64,000 bases of DNA from Gammaproteobacteria bacterium UBA2675 (GCA_002354805.1 DEMH01000009.1:682001-746000), one strand, 5' to 3'; positions 17,961-26,768 are shown, counted from the stretch's first letter. The notes: a model not told the origin generated them from the letters alone. Program-made: numbers and translations.

Positions 17961-18581
17961 GTGGACAAGCATGAACTGATTCCACTGTTTCCACTTCGCT
18001 CGGTGTTGTTTCCGGGTGGACGACTACCGTTGCAGATATTTGAGCAGCGGTATCTGGACCTGGTGAGCCAGTGTCTTCGCGGCGACAGTGGATTTGGTGT
18101 CTGCCTGCTCAGAAAAGGGGAAGAGACAGTTCGTGCCGGGACCAGTCAGCAGGTCCACCGCACTGGCACCTATGCCCGCATAGTGGACTGGGACAAACTG
18201 CCAAACGGCCTGTTGGGTATCACTGTTGAAGGTACACGCAAATTTCGTGTGCAGGAATGCTGGCCGCGGGCAGACAAAGTGCTGATGGCGACCGTCGAGT
18301 GGGCTGATACAGATTTTGTGGGTCAGCCAGCCATCGAGCCCAGTGATGATCAGGCGCATCTGGTTGATCTGCTGAAAGATCTGATGGCTCACCCTTTGGT
18401 GGAGAACCTGGGGCTGGAAATCGATCTGCGCGATCAGCGCCAGGTTGCCTGGCGACTGGCCGAGCTGTTGCCGGTGCCCGCCGACGACAAGCAGCGCCTG
18501 CTGGAGCTGGATGATACCGATGAGCGATTGCGGGAGCTTGAAAACCTGCTGGCGACGGTGCTGCGTTACACATCCGGCTGA
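17961..18581 (+). CDS. LON substrate-binding domain protein
   Basis: A stand-alone Lon N-terminal (LON_substr_bdg) domain of 206 residues. It opens IPLFPLRSVLFPGGRLPLQIFE, the classic signature, and continues with GDSGFGVCLLRKGEE and TYARIVDW. It has no AAA or protease domain, so it is not a Lon protease; such proteins are thought to bind substrates or act as adaptors, and their role in bacteria is not established. GTG 17961 has GAGGAG ten bases upstream. Its 3' end faces cheW with 30 bp between stops, including a GCGGCC/GGCCGC hairpin without a T-run. Confidence 0.88.
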   Translation: MDKHELIPLFPLRSVLFPGGRLPLQIFEQRYLDLVSQCLRGDSGFGVCLLRKGEETVRAGTSQQVHRTGTYARIVDWDKLPNGLLGITVEGTRKFRVQECWPRADKVLMATVEWADTDFVGQPAIEPSDDQAHLVDLLKDLMAHPLVENLGLEIDLRDQRQVAWRLAELLPVPADDKQRLLELDDTDERLRELENLLATVLRYTSG

Positions 18582-18611
18582 GCGGCCGACAGGGCCGCAC
18601 AAGCAGTTCTG

Positions 18612-19100
18612 TTATCTCGGCAGTAACTCAACAATCCGGTCAAATCCAACCAGAATCAGCAGCAGGTCTTCCTGGTTGTAGACGCCCTGGATAAATCTGG
18701 CAGAGGCATCCTGTCCAGTGTTGGGGGCAATCTCCATGGCGGTTTCGTCGAGGTCCACGACGGCGGCAACTCGATCTACCAGCACGCCTACAATAAAGTC
18801 CTCTACCTCAACCACGATAATCCGCGACTGTGAAGTCACATCGCGCCCTGGCAGGGCGAACACGGTGCGCGCGTCGATGACAGTCACAACATTGCCGCGC
18901 AGGTTGATTATGCCCAGAATGAAGCTGGGAGCGCCCGGCACCGGTGTGATTTCGGTGTATCGAAGCACCTCATTTACCCGTGCAGCGTTGATCGCGTAGG
19001 TTTCTTCACCCAGTGCAAAACTGACGTGTTTGATGACGTTGCGCGGCAGCTCTTCATCGTGCTGACTGGCGTCAACGGCCAGCGCTTGGCTTGCGTTCAT
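18612..19100 (-). CDS. cheW: Chemotaxis coupling protein CheW
   Basis: The 162-residue protein is a single CheW domain: VSFALGEETYAINAARVNEVLRY at the start, GIINLRGNVVTVIDAR in the middle, and GVLVDRVAAVVDLDE near the C-terminus. CheW bridges chemoreceptors and the CheA kinase. No cheA, cheY or cheB is within the window, but a chemoreceptor is encoded at 56.8-58.3 kb. A stretch of about 25 residues precedes the domain. CGTTA-TTG-TAACG, a small dyad, lies just upstream of its start. Confidence 0.92.
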   Translation of the reverse strand: MNASQALAVDASQHDEELPRNVIKHVSFALGEETYAINAARVNEVLRYTEITPVPGAPSFILGIINLRGNVVTVIDARTVFALPGRDVTSQSRIIVVEVEDFIVGVLVDRVAAVVDLDETAMEIAPNTGQDASARFIQGVYNQEDLLLILVGFDRIVELLPR

Positions 19101-19291
19101 GAATTAATCCTGTCGTTATTGTAACGGCTACTTTTCTGTTAGCGGCCAGTTTCAGGAAAAATTGAGTATCAGAGTGTATCCGGGGGCTGCACTGGCGAAG
19201 CCGGGGTATATCATTCATAATTCGACGTTACCGGGGCTGTTAACTCAGCCTGCAACAGCGGTAAGTGACACAGCAGGAATCAGGAGATTGC

Positions 19292-19474
19292 ATGGCGGAA
19301 GTTTGGCTTAGTCCAGGCAGCTGGACGCACGAGCAGTGGTTGATCGTCAGTATTCTGGCCTTCATTATCATCGCGGTAATTGTAATTGCTTACCGGTTGG
19401 CAAAAATTATCGGCAGTGTCGGTAAGAAGCGGGAAATGCCAGTATTACGCCCTGGCAAGCGACCCAGGCGTTAG
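19292..19474 (+). CDS. Small single-pass membrane protein
   Basis: Sixty residues with one strongly hydrophobic helix (WLIVSILAFIIIAVIVIAY, about residues 17-35) and a basic C-terminus (KKREMPVLRPGKRPRR), which predicts an N-out, C-in topology. CAGGAG lies six bases before ATG 19292; this is a much better site than any upstream in-frame start. I do not recognise a family and cannot assign a function. Confidence 0.6.
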   Translation: MAEVWLSPGSWTHEQWLIVSILAFIIIAVIVIAYRLAKIIGSVGKKREMPVLRPGKRPRR

Positions 19475-19516
19475 TTCGGCGCCCGGGTCATGGTTGGCGA
19501 TTTATCCGGCTGTTAA

Positions 19517-19675
19517 TTACAGCAGCATGATGTCGAGCAGCGCAGCAACACCGGCCAGCGCAGCGACAACTACCCCAAGCCAGCCCAGTAGTGCCCAGAC
19601 TCGAAACGCCTTGCCGTTTTCCGGGTACAAACCAGATTGTTCATATTCACGTTCGGGTTTTTCTGAATCGCTCAT
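19517..19675 (-). CDS. Small single-pass membrane protein
   Basis: Fifty-two residues beginning MSDSEKPEREYEQSGLYPE, then a hydrophobic helix VWALLGWLGVVVAALAGVAA. AGGAGG lies six bases before the ATG, an excellent ribosome site, which supports it as a true gene despite its size. Its ATG overlaps the divergent protease's ATG in a shared CATG. No family is recognised. Confidence 0.6.
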   Translation of the reverse strand: MSDSEKPEREYEQSGLYPENGKAFRVWALLGWLGVVVAALAGVAALLDIMLL

Positions 19676-20510
19676 GGCAACCTCCTGGCTGAAACGCATA
19701 ATTCTACAGATGGCGACCCTGTTGTGTGTGGTCAGCTTGCCTGCCAATGCCATAATGATGCGCCATGATACCGGATACACGCGCTATCTCGCCAGTGAAT
19801 CAGAGTATCCGGCAATCTTTCCGCTACTTGAGAATGAGCGCAGCAAGACCTGTGTAGCCACCCTGGTCGCAGCACGTTGGGCCATTACGGCCGCACACTG
19901 CATAGAGCAGGTCGGCATTGACGTGCTCGACGACAGGCTCAGCCACCCCGTGCAGATCAATAAACAATCTCACACTGTTACAAGAGTCCTTTTTCACCCC
20001 CAATGGCCAGGCCAGGCGCGCCCGCTGAACAGCGCCGGTGAGGTGGACCTGGCCCTGCTCTACCTCGACCGTTCTGTGGCAAAGGTTGCGCCCATACCCT
20101 TGTATCAGGGCGATGCTGAGCAGGGCCGGGAGATGAGTTTTGTCGGCTGGGGTTATGCCGGTTTCGGCAGTAGTGGTCAGCGCTTTAATGATGGCAGATT
20201 GCGCCGCGCCGCCAATCGCGTGGATGTGGCAGCTGCCCGGCTGCATTTCTATTTTGATGACCCTGCCGGACCTGCAAGTACTGCATTGCCGCTGGAGGGT
20301 ATTCCCGGTCTCGGTGACAGCGGTGGACCGGCACTGGTGCTGGAGCAGGGCGAGTGGCAACTTGCCGGCATAGCAGTTGGTGAAATTGACCAGGGTCAGC
20401 GCTGGGGGCGTTATGGCGCCCGGGTTGTCTATGAGCGCATCGGGCAGCACATCGACTGGGTGCGCCAGATCATCCGTCAGCCTATCAGCTCCGTATCGAC
20501 TCTCAAGTGA
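19674..20510 (+). CDS. Secreted trypsin-like serine protease (S1 family)
   Basis: A 278-residue chymotrypsin-fold endopeptidase. A signal peptide (residues 1-26, ending SLPANA) is followed by the protease domain with His75 in WAITAAHC, Asp125 in EVDLALLY and Ser216 in GDSGGPAL; all three catalytic residues are intact. It is likely periplasmic or secreted. There is no long pro-region, PDZ domain or transmembrane anchor, unlike DegP. I place the start at ATG 19674 because it gives a complete signal peptide; its ribosome site is weak, and ATG 19710 would cut the signal short. The frame upstream of 19674 reads through the neighbouring small gene and is not coding. Confidence 0.88.
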   Translation: MATSWLKRIILQMATLLCVVSLPANAIMMRHDTGYTRYLASESEYPAIFPLLENERSKTCVATLVAARWAITAAHCIEQVGIDVLDDRLSHPVQINKQSHTVTRVLFHPQWPGQARPLNSAGEVDLALLYLDRSVAKVAPIPLYQGDAEQGREMSFVGWGYAGFGSSGQRFNDGRLRRAANRVDVAAARLHFYFDDPAGPASTALPLEGIPGLGDSGGPALVLEQGEWQLAGIAVGEIDQGQRWGRYGARVVYERIGQHIDWVRQIIRQPISSVSTLK

Positions 20511-20593
20511 ATTTGCTACACTCGAAAGACTGTGCTGAATAACTCAGCTTTCCCGATTCAGGTTTCTCATTCAACAATCCATGCGAGGTGCAC

Positions 20594-21073
20594 ATGAGCG
20601 TTAACCAAGGTGACAAGATTCCAGCTGCGACACTAAAAGTGATGGGCAAAGACGGCCCCGAGAGTATGAGCACCGATACAGTATTCGCCGGCAAAAAAGT
20701 TGTGCTGTTCGCCGTACCGGGTGCTTTTACACCTGGCTGTACCGTAACCCACCTGCCTGGCTACGTCGTTAATGCTGACAAGATCAAGGCGAAAGGCGTC
20801 GACACTATCGCCTGCGTTGCAGTCAATGACGCGTTTGTCATGGACGCCTGGGGCAAAAGCCAGAACGCTGACGAAATACTGATGCTCGCTGATGGCAATG
20901 CGGAGTTCAGCAAGGCGCTGGGCCTGACGATGGATGCCAGTGGTTTCGGAATGGGTACGCGCAGTCGCCGCTATGCGATGATCGTCAATGATGGCGTGAT
21001 TGAGCATCTGGCGGTTGAGGACGGCGCCGGCGTCAATGTCAGCGCGGCAGAAAAAATTATGGAGCAACTGTAG
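20594..21073 (+). CDS. Peroxiredoxin, Prx5 family
   Basis: A 159-residue cytoplasmic peroxiredoxin of the Prx5/AhpC-TSA redoxin type. The peroxidatic Cys49 is in VPGAFTPGCT, which with the following THLPGYV is diagnostic of Prx5; VAVNDAFVMDAWG and GMGTRSRRYAMIV are further family blocks. No glutaredoxin domain is fused. GAGG at 20585-20588 is five bases before ATG 20594. The dienelactone hydrolase gene starts 20 bp downstream, so the two are probably cotranscribed. Confidence 0.93.
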   Translation: MSVNQGDKIPAATLKVMGKDGPESMSTDTVFAGKKVVLFAVPGAFTPGCTVTHLPGYVVNADKIKAKGVDTIACVAVNDAFVMDAWGKSQNADEILMLADGNAEFSKALGLTMDASGFGMGTRSRRYAMIVNDGVIEHLAVEDGAGVNVSAAEKIMEQL

Positions 21074-21093
21074 CCGTTGCGGAGGCACCGACC

Positions 21094-21843
21094 ATGCTGA
21101 AGACCGAATATATCGAATACCAGGACGGAGATGTCGTCCTGGAAGCCTATGTGGCCTACGATGAGGACGCTAAAGAGCCGCGACCATGCGTGCTGGTGGC
21201 ACATGACTGGACCGGGCGCCGCGCCTACGCCTGTGCTGGTGCCGAGCGCATGGCCGAGCTGGGTTATGTGGGATTTGCGGTAGACGTTTACGGCAAGGGC
21301 AAGTTTGGCAAAGAGGGTGATGTCGAAGGTAATTCGGCACTGATGAAACCATTTGTTGAAGACCGTGCGCTTTTGCGTGGCCGCATGCTGGCGGCCCTGG
21401 CAGCGGCACGCAAACTGTCGCAGGTAGACGACAGCAACATGGGGGCCATGGGTTACTGCTTTGGCGGTATGTCAGTGCTTGAGCTGGCGCGCTCGGGCGC
21501 GGATGTGAAAGGCGTTGCCAGCGTGCACGGCCTGCTGTTCGCAGGCGAAGCCCCTTCCAGCAAGGCAATCCAGTCCAAAGTGCTGGTACTGCATGGGCAT
21601 GATGATCCCATGGTGCCTCCGGAGCAGGTATTGGCATTCGAGCAGGAAATGTCGGATGCTGGTGTCGACTGGCAGGTACACGTCTATGGCGGCACCAAGC
21701 ATGCCTTCACCAATCCTGGGGCCAATAACCCTGACTTTGGTACCGTCTACAGCCAGACTGCCAACCGTCGGGCTGAGCAGGCTCTGGCCAACTTCTTCCA
21801 TGAGTTGTTTGTGGATACTCCCCCGCTGGATGTCGCTCCCTGA
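21094..21843 (+). CDS. Dienelactone hydrolase family protein
   Basis: A 249-residue alpha/beta hydrolase with a Cys nucleophile. Cys122 in MGYCFGGMS, Asp170/Asp171 in HGHDDPMVP and His203 in TKHAFTNPG form the Cys-Asp-His triad of dienelactone hydrolases. Family members cleave lactones and esters; true catabolic DLHs sit in aromatic-degradation operons, which this one does not, so its natural substrate is open. It is likely cotranscribed with the upstream peroxiredoxin. Confidence 0.9.
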   Translation: MLKTEYIEYQDGDVVLEAYVAYDEDAKEPRPCVLVAHDWTGRRAYACAGAERMAELGYVGFAVDVYGKGKFGKEGDVEGNSALMKPFVEDRALLRGRMLAALAAARKLSQVDDSNMGAMGYCFGGMSVLELARSGADVKGVASVHGLLFAGEAPSSKAIQSKVLVLHGHDDPMVPPEQVLAFEQEMSDAGVDWQVHVYGGTKHAFTNPGANNPDFGTVYSQTANRRAEQALANFFHELFVDTPPLDVAP

Positions 21844-21899
21844 GCACTTCCAATGGCCCGGTCTGGCTTTTCAGGCCAGCTCCGGGTCAACTCGCAGAG

Positions 21900-22526
21900 T
21901 CAATGTGAAGCGTGCAGCTGTTCTGCCAGATGGTGCAGAATGGCTGCCGTGGCACCCCAGATCCGGTAATGCCGGAACTGCAGCTCCCGAAACTTGCGCT
22001 GTCGGTTCTGAAACTCCATGGAACTGATTTTGTACTGTGAAGGATCCAGAATCAGTGAGGCCGGTGCGTAAAATATTTCCGCGACCTCATTGGGGCAGGG
22101 TGTGACCGGTGTGTCCGGAGGCACCAGGCCTACAACCGGAGTCACGTGAAAAGCTGAAGGCATCAGCAGGGCCGGCAGCGTTCCCATGATCCGCACCGAG
22201 TCAGGTGGCAATCGGGTTTCTTCCTCAGCTTCACGCAAGGCAGTGGCAATCAGATCAACATCCTCCGGGTCTCTGGAGCCGCCGGGCAGACTGATCTGTC
22301 CGGCATGGCTGCGCAGATGCTCCGTGCGCCGGGTCAGCATGATCATGGGTTCCGGGCCTGAGGCGATGATCGGAATCAATACTGCGGCCTGGCGCACCGG
22401 CTTGCCGTAGATGTGGCTTGCCGGTCTCAGGATCTGGTCTTCAGGATCGGGAGGTTTAATCAGCCCGCTGGGCGAGGGCGAGAGCTGAAAGAAATCCTCC
22501 AGCCTTTGAATCAGTTCCTCGCCCAT
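21900..22526 (-). CDS. nudL: CoA pyrophosphohydrolase, NudL-type Nudix
   Basis: A 208-residue Nudix hydrolase. The CoA-specific motif precedes the Nudix box: MLTRRTEHLRSHAGQISLPGG matches 'LT.R...(R)...G....PGG'. The box itself reads GGSRDPEDVDLIATALREAEEET. These enzymes cleave CoA or acyl-CoA to 3',5'-ADP and 4'-phosphopantetheine, probably clearing oxidised CoA. It is preceded by the TonB receptor gene on the opposite side of a 50-bp gap, both on the minus strand, with the receptor transcribed first. Confidence 0.92.
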   Translation of the reverse strand: MGEELIQRLEDFFQLSPSPSGLIKPPDPEDQILRPASHIYGKPVRQAAVLIPIIASGPEPMIMLTRRTEHLRSHAGQISLPGGSRDPEDVDLIATALREAEEETRLPPDSVRIMGTLPALLMPSAFHVTPVVGLVPPDTPVTPCPNEVAEIFYAPASLILDPSQYKISSMEFQNRQRKFRELQFRHYRIWGATAAILHHLAEQLHASH

Positions 22527-22576
22527 GGTCTGTTTTCACTCTCCGGTAGCAGCCCTCACTCTATAAAGAGCCAGGA

Positions 22577-24682
22577 TTAATTGAAACGCCAGTTCAGGGC
22601 AACAAAGGCGCGCAGCGGTTCGCCAGGGAAGTAGCGATCTCCGCCGAATGCTGACCAGTCAGCCCGTTCTGCATACTTGCGATCTGTCAGGTTGAGGATG
22701 TTGACTGACAATGTCAGATCCTCAGTGGCATCCCAGCGCGTACGCAGATTCAGTACGTCGTGGCCTTCGTAGCTGTTCAGGTTGTCGGGGCTTGTGTAGT
22801 ACTCACCCTGTGCTACCCACTGCAGCTCTGTCATCAGGCTGGTGCTGGGGCGCCACTGCAGCTGTACACTGCCAAAGTTGCGTGGTGCAGTAGCAACATC
22901 CTTGCCGTTCAGGTTAACACCATTGGAGATCTCGTCGTTCTCGTAGGTGTGGCGTGCGTGGTTATATGCCGCGCTGAGGCGCCAGGCGTCACTGATCTCG
23001 TATGCGCCTGACAGTTCGATACCGCGGTGACGGGTATGCATGTTGTTCAGGTTGATACGATTGCTGTCGGTGATGATCTCGTTGTCCTTGTCCATGTAGT
23101 AGACAACGGCTTCGTACTGCAGTCGATCCACAGAGCCTTCAAAGCCAAGCTCTACGCTGTCTATTTTCACCGCGTCCAGGTCAGCCACGTTCTGGTCATT
23201 CTGCAGGCGATACAGCTCAGTGGCCTGCGGTGCGCGATAACCGCGTGTAACGCGGAACTGCACATCATGCGAATCATTCAGTGCATATCGCAGCGCAAAT
23301 TTTGGCGCCCAGTTGCCAAAAGTATCCTGTCTGTCAGACGGGCGGTTGTAGCGACATCCGCCGAAGCCACAGGGCGTACCATCTTCACGGGTGCGACCGG
23401 AAATCATGTTGTTGGTGTAGTCGTAACCGATGCGCTCAAAGCGCAGACCCAGGGTTACGTCAAAACCGCTGTCCCAGTACTGCTGGTATTGAACGAACGG
23501 TGCCATTTGCGTAGCGTCTACGTCATAGTCGTAGTGACGCCCCTGAGGGATCGTCGCCTGCAGAAACGCAGAGCCCTGAGTTGGCTGATCCTGACGCTGC
23601 ACCAGCGAGCCGCTGGTAAACTCGACGTCTACACCGGCAGCCAGTTGGCGCTGTTCATCAATCTGTTTGTAGCTGGCGAACTGCATGCCGACGCTGCTGT
23701 GCTGATTGGTTTCGGTTGGTGTGCCGGGCAGAAAGTGCTGGATGAAGTCCAGATCGGCATCGCGATAATACGGTGTCAGCACGACATCCCAGTCGCCATC
23801 CAGCTCATAGCTGATGCGCGTCCAGGCGCGCATGCTGCGATTGTTGCGATAGGCCTCAGGGTTAGGGTTGGTGCGGCGCAGGTCGTCATCTTTATACGCT
23901 TCGGCGCCCACGACGTAGCCTGCGGTTTCCTGATTCAGGTTGGTGAGAGTGATGCCACCGTCCAGCGTCATACCATTGTTCAGCGTGGTTTCATACAGCC
24001 ATGAACCCTTCTGCTGGTCGTAACCACTCTCTGGTCGGAACCCTTCCTCGCTGATGCCGTTAAGCAATACTGTCTGGCGCACGCCGCCATCTTCGCCAAA
24101 ACCAATGCGGGCATTGCCGCGCAAAGTGCCACGTGGGCCATATTCCACTGTCAGGTCATTGCCGGTACCGGCGCGTGGCAGTACCACGTTGATCATGCCG
24201 TGCACCGCGTTGGATCCGTAGAATGCAGTACCCGGCCCGCGGATGACCTCAATGCGCTCTGCGTTTTCAGAGTGGGAGTCGAACAGCTCGTTTACATTGC
24301 AGAAGCCTGCTGCGCGCAGCGGGATACCCTGTTCCGCCAGCAGGAAGGCGCCACATGCGCCACCACCGCTCAGCACGGGCGAGCGGATCGCAGTCAGGCT
24401 TTCCTGGCCGTTATTGCGGTTGATGTTAACCCCAGGCAGGCGGTTGGCCGCTTCCTGAATATGCGTGTGGGAAATTAGCCTGAGCTCTTCCTCACTGAGC
24501 ACCGCAATGGATGCGTTCACGTCCGACAGGCTTTCCGGGCGGCGAGAAGTGGAAATCACCTGAATTTCCTCTATCGCCGGCGTACCGCTCTGCGCCAATG
24601 CAGTCTGCATGGCGGCGGCTGAAGCTGCAGCACAGGCGGCTGCAAGCAATGACTTCTGAAATCTTCGATTGGCTGTACTCAT
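22577..24682 (-). CDS. TonB-dependent outer membrane receptor
   Basis: A complete 701-residue receptor. A signal peptide (residues 1-30, ending TALAQ) is followed by a TonB-box-like IEEIQVIST, a plug domain with ANRLPGVNINRNNGQES and ERIEVIRGPGTAFYGSNAVHGMIN, and a 22-strand-type barrel with RVTRGYRAPQATELYRL and a C-terminal ALNWRFN. The plug contains a Cys pair (GACGAF and GFCN) about 22 residues apart that may form a disulfide. The last residue is Asn instead of the usual Phe. Length and plug spacing fit the vitamin B12/siderophore-sized receptors, but no riboswitch or Fur box is seen upstream, so the ligand is open. Confidence 0.93.
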   Translation of the reverse strand: MSTANRRFQKSLLAAACAAASAAAMQTALAQSGTPAIEEIQVISTSRRPESLSDVNASIAVLSEEELRLISHTHIQEAANRLPGVNINRNNGQESLTAIRSPVLSGGGACGAFLLAEQGIPLRAAGFCNVNELFDSHSENAERIEVIRGPGTAFYGSNAVHGMINVVLPRAGTGNDLTVEYGPRGTLRGNARIGFGEDGGVRQTVLLNGISEEGFRPESGYDQQKGSWLYETTLNNGMTLDGGITLTNLNQETAGYVVGAEAYKDDDLRRTNPNPEAYRNNRSMRAWTRISYELDGDWDVVLTPYYRDADLDFIQHFLPGTPTETNQHSSVGMQFASYKQIDEQRQLAAGVDVEFTSGSLVQRQDQPTQGSAFLQATIPQGRHYDYDVDATQMAPFVQYQQYWDSGFDVTLGLRFERIGYDYTNNMISGRTREDGTPCGFGGCRYNRPSDRQDTFGNWAPKFALRYALNDSHDVQFRVTRGYRAPQATELYRLQNDQNVADLDAVKIDSVELGFEGSVDRLQYEAVVYYMDKDNEIITDSNRINLNNMHTRHRGIELSGAYEISDAWRLSAAYNHARHTYENDEISNGVNLNGKDVATAPRNFGSVQLQWRPSTSLMTELQWVAQGEYYTSPDNLNSYEGHDVLNLRTRWDATEDLTLSVNILNLTDRKYAERADWSAFGGDRYFPGEPLRAFVALNWRFN

Positions 24683-25014
24683 AAAACTCCCCTTGATGCA
24701 TTCTTGTTCCTCGGCGCCTAACTCTGGGCCGGTGCCTTATCGACAACGGGATCGGTGCTGTACCTGCTGTGGGCAGCACTTCTTATAGGCATTCAGAGTG
24801 GAGATCGCCGAAAAAATCGCCACTAACATAACACAAATAGCGCCTGCCACGTTATCGCCTGCGTTGACAGGTGGTATCGTTCAGTTGTTCTGCATGAGGT
24901 AATTTTTGCAATTGTCATGCAGAGGTGGTGTTATCTGGACCGGCAGAACAACATTAGCAGTTCAGGCGTGCAGCCTGTGATACGGACGATTGACTGAAAC
25001 TTGGGGGAAAAAAC
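24683..25014. other. Divergent intergenic region between TonB receptor and SDR
   Basis: These 332 bp hold no convincing gene. The receptor's ribosome site (AAGGGGAG) lies at the left end and the SDR's (GGGGGAA) at the right end. A TTGACA at 24864-24869 could be a -35 element, but no good -10 follows. The only clear structure is the inverted repeat at 24890-24922. Confidence 0.6.
24890..24922. repeat. 8-bp inverted repeat upstream of the SDR gene
   Basis: CTGCATGA (24890-24897) and TCATGCAG (24915-24922) are perfect inverted copies with 25 bp between corresponding points, a bit over two helical turns. This arrangement suits two half-sites of a dimeric regulator of the SDR or the divergent receptor. 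Confidence 0.45.
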
Positions 25015-25815
25015 GTGCAGATCAAAGACAAGGTGGTAGTGGTAACAGGTGGTGCCAGTGGTATCGGGCGCGCATTATGCGAGCGTTTTGCTGAGGAAGG
25101 CGCATCGGCCGTAGTAGTGGCTGATATCAATCAGGCAGGCATCGACGAGGTGGTTGCCGCGATTAGCGGGCGCACACGCGCCCTGGGTGTTGTCACAGAC
25201 GTCAGCAACGAGGCAGATGTGCAGCGGCTGGTAGAAGAAAGCAGAAAGGCTTTTGGTGACATTGACCTGTTCTGCTCCAATGCCGGAATTTTCACCATTG
25301 GCGGTGAGGAAGTCAGTAATGAGAACTGGCAGCGGATCTGGGACATCAATGTCATGGCACACATCTACGCGTCCCGCGCGGTTTTGCCAGCGATGCTGGA
25401 GCGCGGCGAAGGTTATCTGCTCAACACGGCTTCGGCTGCTGGTTTACTGAGTCAAATCGGCTCTGCGCCTTATGCGGTAACCAAGCACGCGGCCATAGGA
25501 TTCGCCGAATGGCTGTCGATCACTTACGGCAATAGAGGCATCAAGGTCTCTGTCCTCTGTCCGCAGGCTGTGCGTACCCAGATGACGGCCAATACCCGCG
25601 GCGGTGGTGTGGCTGGTGTGGATGGCATGCTGGAGCCGGAGGCTCTGGCACAGACAGTAATCGAAACGCTGGCCGAAGAGCGCTTCCTCTGCCTGCCCCA
25701 TCCGCAGGTGTTGACCTACATGCAGCGCAAGAGCGGCGACTATGATCGCTGGCTGGGAGGTATGCGCAAACTGCAGGACAGATTCGCTGAGCAATACAAG
25801 CGCTCAGGGGACTGA
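25015..25815 (+). CDS. Short-chain dehydrogenase/reductase
   Basis: A 266-residue classical SDR. TGGASGIGRA (residues 11-20) binds the dinucleotide, SNAG is the NNAG-type motif, and the active site has Ser140, Tyr153 and Lys157 (YAVTK). The acid after beta-2 (ADIN) favours NAD(H) over NADP(H). The substrate cannot be told from sequence. GTG 25015 has GGGGGAA about seven bases upstream. It is divergent from the TonB receptor and is followed 66 bp later by slyD. Confidence 0.88.
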   Translation: MQIKDKVVVVTGGASGIGRALCERFAEEGASAVVVADINQAGIDEVVAAISGRTRALGVVTDVSNEADVQRLVEESRKAFGDIDLFCSNAGIFTIGGEEVSNENWQRIWDINVMAHIYASRAVLPAMLERGEGYLLNTASAAGLLSQIGSAPYAVTKHAAIGFAEWLSITYGNRGIKVSVLCPQAVRTQMTANTRGGGVAGVDGMLEPEALAQTVIETLAEERFLCLPHPQVLTYMQRKSGDYDRWLGGMRKLQDRFAEQYKRSGD

Positions 25816-25881
25816 CAAGACATAGACGCCCATAAATGTTAGGGTATCGCGGATTTTTAGAAAATACAGGAAATGATCACA

Positions 25882-26367
25882 ATGAGTTTAATGATAGGCA
25901 AAAATGCAGTCGTAGGTATCAACTACACACTGACCAATGACGCTGGTGAAGTTATGGATACCTCAGAGGGTCGCGGCCCGCTGGTTTACCTGCATGGAGC
26001 CAACAACCTGATTCCGGGGCTGGAAAAGCAGCTGGAAGGCAAGGCCGAAGGCGCCACTTTCAAAACAACCATAGAGCCGGCTGAGGCTTATGGCGAGAGC
26101 AATCCGGAGCTGGTGCAGACACTGCCGCGCGAAATGTTCAAGGGCGTCGACAACATTGAGCCTGGCATGGGCTTTACGGCGCAGGGTCCGCAGGGACAGC
26201 AGCACATCGTGGTAACCGAAGTGAACGGTGACGAAGTCACTGTTGACGGAAACCACCCGATGGCTGGCAAAACGCTGCACTTTGATGTGGAAGTAGTCAG
26301 TGTTCGTGACGCGAGCGAAGAAGAAATCGCCCACGGTCACGTACATGACGGAGATCACGCGCACTAA
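25882..26367 (+). CDS. slyD: FKBP-type peptidyl-prolyl isomerase SlyD
   Basis: A 161-residue SlyD-type chaperone and prolyl isomerase. The FKBP N-terminal half has SEGRGPLVYLHGANNLIPGLE, followed by the insert-in-flap domain (AYGESNPELVQTLPREMF) and a short His-rich metal-binding tail (HGHVHDGDHAH) that can carry nickel. The tail is much shorter than in E. coli SlyD. The start at 25882 is a choice among three near ATGs; it is the one with AGGAA at a normal distance. The 3' end overlaps the convergent glyoxalase-fold gene by four bases. Confidence 0.93.
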   Translation: MSLMIGKNAVVGINYTLTNDAGEVMDTSEGRGPLVYLHGANNLIPGLEKQLEGKAEGATFKTTIEPAEAYGESNPELVQTLPREMFKGVDNIEPGMGFTAQGPQGQQHIVVTEVNGDEVTVDGNHPMAGKTLHFDVEVVSVRDASEEEIAHGHVHDGDHAH

Positions 26368-26768
26368 GCGCTCTCCAACAGCTCTACCCAGTTACCGTCC
26401 GGGTCGGCGACCATGGCAATGGTCACGCCCGGACGGATGACTTTTGGTGGCACCGGAATCTTGAATCCCGCCTTTTCGCAGTGTGCCACGCTGTCTGCCA
26501 GATTCTTTACGTAAATCGTAAAGTAACGCATGCCGGTTGCGGCCGGAATGCCGCCCGGCGCTGCGTCGTGTGGTGGTGCCTTGTCCAGTTGAACAATCTT
26601 CAGCACACTGTTGCCGACCTTCAGTCTGTTCATGGTGCCCCCGGAAGGCATCGGAATGACGCCTTCCAGTTGCAGACCAAGCACATCCTGATAAAACGCC
26701 AGCATGGCATCCGCATTCCGGGTAATTATTCCCAGGTCGATGGCCTGCTTGCCGATATCGAGGCTCAT
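26364..26768 (-). CDS. VOC (glyoxalase-fold) family protein
   Basis: A 134-residue single vicinal-oxygen-chelate domain of two beta-alpha-beta-beta-beta units: DLGIITRNADAMLAFYQDVLGLQ at the start and GVTIAMVADPDGNWVELLE at the end, where the final Glu is a usual metal ligand. Members include lactoylglutathione lyases, dioxygenases and resistance proteins, so the reaction is undetermined. Its ATG overlaps the stop of the aldehyde dehydrogenase gene (ATGA), so the pair is co-translated and may act on a shared aldehyde or ketone intermediate. Confidence 0.82.
   Translation of the reverse strand: MSLDIGKQAIDLGIITRNADAMLAFYQDVLGLQLEGVIPMPSGGTMNRLKVGNSVLKIVQLDKAPPHDAAPGGIPAATGMRYFTIYVKNLADSVAHCEKAGFKIPVPPKVIRPGVTIAMVADPDGNWVELLESA

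Noticed and set aside
18582..18598. GCGGCC/GGCCGC hairpin between the LON-domain gene and cheW
   Set aside because: The stem is short and no T-run follows on either strand, so I did not call a terminator.
23027..24004. Long open frame (325 codons) on the plus strand
   Set aside because: It lies entirely antisense within the complete TonB receptor gene, which has clear plug and barrel motifs; the plus-strand product has no recognisable domain.
24683..24840. Cobalamin riboswitch before the TonB receptor
   Set aside because: The leader has no recognisable B12-box or paired stems of that riboswitch.
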